Positions 6,373 to 10,042 of a DNA stretch of 10,042 nucleotides are shown here, piece by piece. The notes below the pieces were generated by a model. That model was not told the origin of the DNA, did not search any database, and worked only from the letters and a program-made list of their open reading frames with translations. The stretch is taken from contig CAMOUF010000047.1 in the NCBI GenBank assembly GCA_946626395.1, forward strand, positions 1 through 10,042. The letters run 5' to 3'. This DNA comes from an uncultured Clostridia bacterium (GTDB lineage Bacteria > Bacillota > Clostridia > Christensenellales > Aristaeellaceae). The position numbers and the translations under genes are program-made. Position 1 is the first letter of the stretch. The number at the start of each line of letters is the position of its first letter.

Positions 6373-6515
6373 AGGGGTACGGATTGGAAGCTCACAGGCA
6401 ATCATGGGAAAAGCAGCCTGATTTGCAATTTGTATTCACATACTTTTATTTCCTGATTCCCGCCTCCCTTCGGCTTCCGGCAAGGGATAAAAACAGGAGA
6501 AATACACTTTTCCCC

Positions 6516-6544
6516 TTGACCGGAATGGGCGGCTGTGCTATGCT
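6516..6544 (+). promoter_or_regulatory. Promoter of the aroF leader and operon
   Basis: TTGACC (6516-6521), a 17-bp spacer and TATGCT (6539-6544), with TG at 6536-6537 forming an extended -10. Transcription would start near 6551, giving a leader of about 250 bases before aroF. Confidence 0.85.
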
Positions 6545-6574
6545 TTTCTTGAATTTCTGATGGAGGATTGTCTT

Positions 6575-6649
6575 ATGCGGAACTTTGCGGCGGCTTACTT
6601 TTATTTTCGCTTTATCGTTTTTTTCGGTAAGGCGCGCAGCCGCATGTAA
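6575..6649 (+). CDS. Phe/Tyr-rich attenuator leader peptide
   Basis: 24 codons plus TAA, starting at ATG 6575 with GGAGG (6562-6566) eight bases upstream, a binding site as good as those of the structural genes. Residues 4, 9, 11, 13, 16 and 17 are Phe and residues 8 and 10 are Tyr; the core reads AAAYFYFRFIVFF. Eight aromatic residues in 24, with no other amino acid so enriched apart from Ala and Arg, is the signature of a regulatory leader peptide like pheL of enterobacteria, except that Tyr codons are included too. The product itself probably has no function; it is its translation that senses charged tRNA-Phe and tRNA-Tyr. The stop codon lies inside the segment that forms the antiterminator. 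Confidence 0.88.
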   Translation: MRNFAAAYFYFRFIVFFGKARSRM

Positions 6650-6668
6650 AGATACTGACAGAGGATTC

Positions 6669-6707
6669 AGAGCTTTGCGGCCCCCGCGCCGCAAGGCTCT
6701 TTTCTTT
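6669..6707 (+). terminator. Attenuator terminator upstream of aroF
   Basis: A 12-bp stem (6669-6680 with 6689-6700, one U-G wobble) with an 8-base C-rich loop, followed by TTTTCTTT. It lies 100 bp before the aroF start and after the leader peptide stop, so it would end transcription before the structural genes unless segment 2 captures its 5' arm. Confidence 0.92.
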
Positions 6708-6748
6708 CGGAAATTCCCAGTTAAATGACCCAGGCAAATTCCATTCCC

Positions 6749-6771
6749 CTTAGTACTTGGAACTTAGACCT
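6749..6771 (-). repeat. 7-bp tandem array, AGTTCTA family, inverted, in the aroF leader
   Basis: Read on the - strand: three 7-bp units (AGGTCTA, AGTTCCA, AGTACTA) followed by AG. The consensus is AGTTCTA, the same as the array at 5287-5316 but in the opposite orientation. It lies between the attenuator terminator and the aroF ribosome binding site. Confidence 0.65.
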
Positions 6772-6799
6772 TATTATCTTTCACGGGAGGAAAAACGGT

Positions 6800-7807
6800 A
6801 TGATCATTCTGCTGAAAAACAAACCCGATCCCAAGCAGGTGGAAAACCTGACCACCTGGCTCAAATCCATGGGCTTCAACATCCATATGTCCGTGGGCGA
6901 AACCCAGACCATCATGGGTCTCATCGGCGATACCTCCCGGCTGGATATCGACGTGATCAAGAGCCTGGAAATCGTGGAAAACGTGCAGCGGGTGCAGGAG
7001 CCCTACAAGAACGCCAACCGGAAATTCCACGCCGAGGACACGGTGGTCCAGGTCAATGAAAAGGTAAAAATCGGCGGCGGGCATTTTGAAATCATCGCCG
7101 GGCCCTGCTCCGTGGAAACGGAGGAACAGATCGTGTACGTGGCCAAGCGGGTCAAGGCCGCCGGGGCCGGGCTGCTGCGGGGCGGCGCGTTCAAGCCCCG
7201 CACCTCGCCCTATGCTTTCCAGGGCCTTCACGAGGAAGGCATCCGGCTTTTGCTGCTGGCGAAAAAGGAAACGGGCCTGCCCATCGTGACGGAGATCATG
7301 GACGTGAACCACCTGCCGCTCTTTGAGGACGTAGATGTGATCCAGGTGGGAGCCCGGAACATGCAGAATTTTGAACTGCTCAAGGAATTGGGCCAAACCC
7401 GCAAGCCCATTTTGCTCAAGCGCGGCCTGGCCAACACCATTCAGGAGTGGCTCATGAGCGCGGAATACATCATGGCCGGGGGCAATGAAAACGTGATTCT
7501 GTGCGAGCGGGGCATTCGCACCTTTGAAACCGCCACCCGCAATACCCTGGACCTGGCGGCGGTGCCGGTGCTGCGCAGGCTTACCCATCTGCCTGTGGTG
7601 GTGGACCCCAGCCACGCCACCGGCTATGCCCACCTGGTCAAGCCCATGGCTCTGGCCGCCACGGTGGCGGGGGCGGACGGCCTGATGATCGAGGTGCACA
7701 ACGACCCGCCCCACGCCCTGTCCGACGGGGCCCAATCCCTGACCCCCGACGCTTTTGACGACGTGGCCGCCTGCGTTCGGGCCGTGCGCCCTTACGCGTG
7801 CAGATAA
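6800..7807 (+). CDS. aroF: 3-deoxy-7-phosphoheptulonate (DAHP) synthase, type I-beta, with N-terminal regulatory domain
   Basis: 335 residues. Catalyses the first step of aromatic biosynthesis, PEP plus erythrose 4-phosphate to DAHP. Residues 1-70 form the ferredoxin-like domain (MIILLK start) that in Thermotoga maritima DAHP synthase binds Phe and Tyr for feedback inhibition. The TIM-barrel follows, with GPCSVE (Cys103), FKPRTSPYAFQG (131-142), GARNMQNF (184-191), LLKRG (205-209), CERGIRTFE (235-243), DPSHATG (His272), IEVH (Glu298) and Asp309; Cys103, His272, Glu298 and Asp309 match the metal ligands. The ATG at 6800 has GGGAGG nine bases upstream; a longer in-frame start at 6725 adds no family sequence. 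Transcription depends on passing the Phe/Tyr attenuator, so the same end products probably control both synthesis and activity. First structural gene of the cluster with the methyltransferase, tyrA and aroB. Confidence 0.96.
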   Translation: MIILLKNKPDPKQVENLTTWLKSMGFNIHMSVGETQTIMGLIGDTSRLDIDVIKSLEIVENVQRVQEPYKNANRKFHAEDTVVQVNEKVKIGGGHFEIIAGPCSVETEEQIVYVAKRVKAAGAGLLRGGAFKPRTSPYAFQGLHEEGIRLLLLAKKETGLPIVTEIMDVNHLPLFEDVDVIQVGARNMQNFELLKELGQTRKPILLKRGLANTIQEWLMSAEYIMAGGNENVILCERGIRTFETATRNTLDLAAVPVLRRLTHLPVVVDPSHATGYAHLVKPMALAATVAGADGLMIEVHNDPPHALSDGAQSLTPDAFDDVAACVRAVRPYACR

Positions 7808-7825
7808 GCTGGGAGATGATGCGGA

Positions 7826-8602
7826 GTGGCGCTTGATGAGCAAAACGCTGTGCGGGCCCAGTACGCTGCCCCGGACAGGCTGAACAGGCGGATTTCCCTT
7901 CATGAAAAATACTCCGTCAATCGCCAGGGCTTTGGCAATTGGATCGTGTCCCATTATCGGCTGGAGGAGGGCATGGCCGTGCTGGAGCTTGGCTGCGGCA
8001 GCGGCAAAATGTGGGCGGGCCGGGAAAGCCTGATCAAAAAATGCGCTCCCCTGGTGCTTTCGGATTTTTCGGAAGGCATGCTGCTTGAGGCCAAAGAAAC
8101 CCTGCGGGGTCAGGAGGGCATCGAATTTCAGGTGATCGACATGCAAAGCATTCCCTTTGCGGATCACACCTTTGACGCCGTGATCGCCAATATGATGCTG
8201 TATCATGTACCGGATATCGAAAAGGCCCTCTCCGAGGCCAAAAGGGTGCTCAAACCTGGCGGAACATTTTACAGCGCCACCTATGGGGAACATGGCATCC
8301 TGGAGTTTCTCTGCGGTTTATTTCAGCAGGAGGGCGTCCGGGACAGCGGCAATCATTCCTTTACCCTGCAAAATGGAAAAAGTCAGCTGCAAGCCTTCTT
8401 TTCCGACGTGCGGCGCTATGATTATCAGGATGTTCTGTCCGTAACAGACGCGGAAGATATGGCGGATTACATGTTTTCCCTGACGGGCCTGACGCGGCTG
8501 AGGCAGCTGCCCCGGGAAACGGTGGTTTCTGTGCTGAAAGCCCATATGGTTGAAGGCGTGCTTCACGTGCCTAAGGAGTACGGCATGTTTGTTTCAAAAT
8601 AA
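7826..8602 (+). CDS. Class I SAM-dependent methyltransferase (Methyltransf_11 type), substrate unknown
   Basis: 258 residues. SAM-binding motif I is VLELGCGSG (52-60), the acidic end of strand 2 is in LSDFSEGML (Asp80), then IPFADHTFDAVIANMMLYHV and the post-motif RVLKPGG. The C-terminal 90 residues do not resemble a specific subfamily I know. The start is a GTG at 7826, 18 bp after the aroF stop, with GGGAG 10 bases upstream; no in-frame ATG is better. The gene sits inside an otherwise purely aromatic biosynthetic operon (aroF, this gene, tyrA, aroB), so it is co-transcribed and under the Phe/Tyr attenuator. It is not a known step of the shikimate or tyrosine pathway. It may act on an aromatic intermediate or be a passenger; the sequence does not decide. 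Confidence 0.85.
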   Translation: MALDEQNAVRAQYAAPDRLNRRISLHEKYSVNRQGFGNWIVSHYRLEEGMAVLELGCGSGKMWAGRESLIKKCAPLVLSDFSEGMLLEAKETLRGQEGIEFQVIDMQSIPFADHTFDAVIANMMLYHVPDIEKALSEAKRVLKPGGTFYSATYGEHGILEFLCGLFQQEGVRDSGNHSFTLQNGKSQLQAFFSDVRRYDYQDVLSVTDAEDMADYMFSLTGLTRLRQLPRETVVSVLKAHMVEGVLHVPKEYGMFVSK

Positions 8603-8631
8603 AAATCATCCGGGAGGAAGGAGGATTCCTC

Positions 8632-9465
8632 ATGATTTTCGGCATTGTGGGCCTGGGGCTCATCGGCGGTTCCCTGGCCAGGAGCATCAAATTTCATTCG
8701 GGAAACACTGTATACGGGGCGGATGTGAAGGAGCCCACCCTGCTGCAGGCCAGGCTGGTGGGGGCGATTGATGAGGAGCTCACCAATGAGAATCTAAAGG
8801 ACTGCGACGTGGTGCTGGTGGCGCTCTATCCCCAGGCTTCCGTAAACTGGATTTTAGAGCACATGGATGCTTTCAAGCCCGGCGCTTTGGTCATTGACTG
8901 CTGCGGGGTGAAGCGGTTTGTGTGCGACCGGCTGTATCCCGCCTTTGAGGGAAAGGAGGCCGTGTTCATGGGCGGCCATCCCATGGCGGGAAGGGAGCGC
9001 AGCGGCTTTTCCTTTTCCCAGGATGATCTGTTTGAAAACGCCTCCATGATCCTGGCTCCCGCCCCCGGCACGGATGTTGAAACCGTTCGCCGGGCCAAGG
9101 AAATTTTCCTCTCCATCGGCTTTGGCCGGGTGCGGTTCACCACCCCCCGGGAGCACGATGAAATGATCGCCTTTACCTCCCAATTGGCCCATGTGGTGTC
9201 CAGCGCCTATGTGAAAACCCCGCTGGCTCCCAAGCACCGGGGCTTTTCCGCGGGCAGCTTCCGGGACATGACCCGGGTGGCGCGGCTGAACGAAGATATG
9301 TGGACGGAGCTGTTTCTGGAAAATGACGATCTATTGCTGCTGGAAACCCAGCATTTGATCGACCGGCTCACGGAATACCGGGACGCGCTGGAAAGCCGGG
9401 ATGAGGAGCGCCTCCGCTTCCTGCTGCGGGAGGGCCGGGAAATCAAGGAAGCATTGGAGGAATGA
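8632..9465 (+). CDS. tyrA: Prephenate dehydrogenase
   Basis: 277 residues. Oxidises prephenate with NAD(P) to 4-hydroxyphenylpyruvate, the precursor of tyrosine. It starts with the Rossmann motif GIVGLGLIGGSLA (4-16), followed by YGADVK, VIDCCGVK, the catalytic-site GGHPMAGRERSGF, TSQLAHVVSSAYV with the conserved His, and GSFRDMTRVARLNEDMW in the helical dimerisation part. It ends right after that domain, so the C-terminal ACT domain found in Bacillus-type TyrA (about 370 residues) is absent. Tyrosine control in this operon may then fall to the aroF regulatory domain and the leader attenuator. The ATG at 8632 has GGAGG seven bases upstream. It lies 29 bp after the methyltransferase and 2 bp before aroB. 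Confidence 0.95.
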   Translation: MIFGIVGLGLIGGSLARSIKFHSGNTVYGADVKEPTLLQARLVGAIDEELTNENLKDCDVVLVALYPQASVNWILEHMDAFKPGALVIDCCGVKRFVCDRLYPAFEGKEAVFMGGHPMAGRERSGFSFSQDDLFENASMILAPAPGTDVETVRRAKEIFLSIGFGRVRFTTPREHDEMIAFTSQLAHVVSSAYVKTPLAPKHRGFSAGSFRDMTRVARLNEDMWTELFLENDDLLLLETQHLIDRLTEYRDALESRDEERLRFLLREGREIKEALEE

Positions 9466-9467
9466 CC

Positions 9468-10042
9468 ATGGAACGGGTTCATATCAGCGCATCCGGCGCT
9501 TACGATGTGCTCATCGGGCCGGGGCTGCTGGCCCGGGCGGGGGAGGAAATCGCAAAGGTGATCGCCCCTTGCAGGGCGGCTGTCATCACCGACGACACGG
9601 TGGAAAGGCTGTATGGAAAGGCGGCCGTGGACAGCCTGCAAAGAGCGGGCTTTGACGCCCTGCTTTGGTCCTTTCCCCATGGGGAGCAGCACAAAACCAT
9701 GACCACCCTGGCCCAGGCTCTGGAATGGCTGGGCAGCCAGGCCGTTTCCCGTTCCGACGTGGTGGTGGCTCTGGGCGGCGGGGTGCCAGGGGATTTGGCG
9801 GGCTTCGCCGCTGCGGTGTACAACCGGGGCATGCGTTTTGTGCAGATTCCCACCACCCTCCTGGCGGCGGTGGACTCCTCCGTTGGCGGCAAAACGGCGG
9901 TGGATCTGCAGGCGGGAAAAAACCTGGCGGGGGCCTTTCCCCAGCCGCAACTGGTGCTCTGCGATACCGATATCCTCCGGGCCCTGCCCGGCGAGCTTCT
10001 TTCCCAGGGGGAAGCTGAAATGCTGAAATATGGCGTGCTTGC
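9468..10042 (+). CDS. aroB: 3-dehydroquinate synthase, 3' truncated by window edge
   Basis: The first 191 codons of about 350 are present and stay open to the edge. The enzyme converts DAHP to 3-dehydroquinate with NAD+ and a divalent metal, the step after aroF. Recognisable blocks: FPHGEQHKT (substrate and NAD region), GGGVPGDLAGFAAAVYNRG (NAD-binding glycine loop, residues about 103-121), FVQIPTTLLAAVDSSVGGKTAVDL, GKNLAGAFPQP, and the metal-site start GEAEMLKYG near the edge. In most homologues the residue after GGGV is Val or Ile; here it is Pro. The ATG at 9468 is preceded by GGAGG at 9456-9460, inside the tyrA 3' end, two bases after the tyrA stop, so translation is probably coupled. Confidence 0.95.
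   Translation, partial: MERVHISASGAYDVLIGPGLLARAGEEIAKVIAPCRAAVITDDTVERLYGKAAVDSLQRAGFDALLWSFPHGEQHKTMTTLAQALEWLGSQAVSRSDVVVALGGGVPGDLAGFAAAVYNRGMRFVQIPTTLLAAVDSSVGGKTAVDLQAGKNLAGAFPQPQLVLCDTDILRALPGELLSQGEAEMLKYGVL

Larger units (their letters stand above)
6279..6515. other. Intergenic stretch between aroK and the aroF leader promoter
   Basis: Contains two heptamer arrays (6306-6340 and 6345-6372). I see no gene with a ribosome binding site and no clear terminator for aroK. A weak imperfect hairpin around 6467-6486 (CCCTTCGG with CCGGCAAGGG) lacks a T tract on either strand. Confidence 0.45.
6551..6707 (+). promoter_or_regulatory. Phe/Tyr ribosome-mediated transcription attenuator of the aroF operon
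   Basis: The leader RNA contains all parts of a classical attenuator. Segment 1 (CTTTGCGGC, 6583-6591) lies in the early codons of a Phe/Tyr-rich leader peptide. Segment 2 (GCCGCA, 6639-6644, plus AAG at 6649-6651) overlaps the leader stop codon. Segment 3 (6673-6681) is an exact 9-nt copy of segment 1 and forms the 5' arm of the terminator at 6669-6700. Segment 2 can pair with either copy through UGCGGC/GCCGCA and the flanking CUU/AAG, so 1:2 and 2:3 exclude each other and 2:3 blocks the terminator. A ribosome finishing the peptide would cover segment 2 and let the terminator form. A ribosome stalled for charged Phe or Tyr tRNA near codons 8-13 would cover segment 1 and favour 2:3. The mechanism is inferred; the pairings are read directly. 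Confidence 0.85.

Noticed and set aside
6725..6799. Extended N-terminus for the DAHP synthase
   Set aside because: The 25 extra codons run through the heptamer array and lack a binding site; the ATG at 6800 matches the family start and has GGGAGG.
6279..6799. T-box riboswitch upstream of aroF
   Set aside because: I could not find a T-box consensus ahead of the terminator; the leader peptide model explains the segment better.
6764..8293. 509-codon open frame on the - strand opposite aroF and the methyltransferase
   Set aside because: It is antisense to two well-supported genes, is rich in His, Gly and Pro as expected for a mirrored GC-rich frame, and shows no motif.
9207..9950. 247-codon open frame on the - strand opposite tyrA and aroB
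   Set aside because: Antisense to conserved coding sequence; no motif.

Overview
The window reads as chromosomal DNA of a Gram-positive, Clostridia-like bacterium (Bacillota). This rests on the order rpoD/sigA, trmK, nif3-type gene, zinc-ribbon gene, on strong GGAGG-type ribosome binding sites, and on the mix of GC-rich codons with AT-rich intergenic DNA full of intrinsic terminators. I cannot name a genus.

Region 1 (1-2940, + strand) is a housekeeping operon. It holds the 3' part of the primary sigma factor, the tRNA methyltransferase TrmK, a short NIF3-family metal protein and a coiled-coil zinc-ribbon protein. The genes overlap or lie close together, and the block ends at two hairpins, one of which is a symmetric bidirectional terminator (3138-3166).

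Region 2 (3176-5577, mostly - strand) is accessory. It has a secreted caspase-fold protein with an EF-hand-like calcium loop and a FlgD-like C-terminal domain, then a stand-alone OmpR-type winged-helix regulator with no receiver domain, each with its own signals. A sparse stretch follows with a 7-bp tandem repeat array and a very small charged ORF.

Region 3 (5590-10042, + strand) is aromatic amino acid biosynthesis: aroK with its own promoter, then a cluster of aroF (type I-beta DAHP synthase), a SAM methyltransferase, tyrA and the start of aroB. Together these cover DAHP formation, dehydroquinate formation, shikimate phosphorylation and the prephenate-to-tyrosine branch.

The most interesting element lies ahead of aroF. 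It is a complete ribosome-mediated attenuator: an extended -10 promoter, a 24-residue leader peptide with six Phe and two Tyr, an exact 9-nt duplication that allows mutually exclusive 1:2 and 2:3 pairings, and a strong intrinsic terminator 100 bp before the aroF start. The aroF enzyme carries the N-terminal ferredoxin-like domain that in the Thermotoga enzyme senses Phe and Tyr, so the same two amino acids probably control both transcription and activity. A second notable pattern is four degenerate heptamer tandem arrays in the intergenic regions around aroK and aroF.
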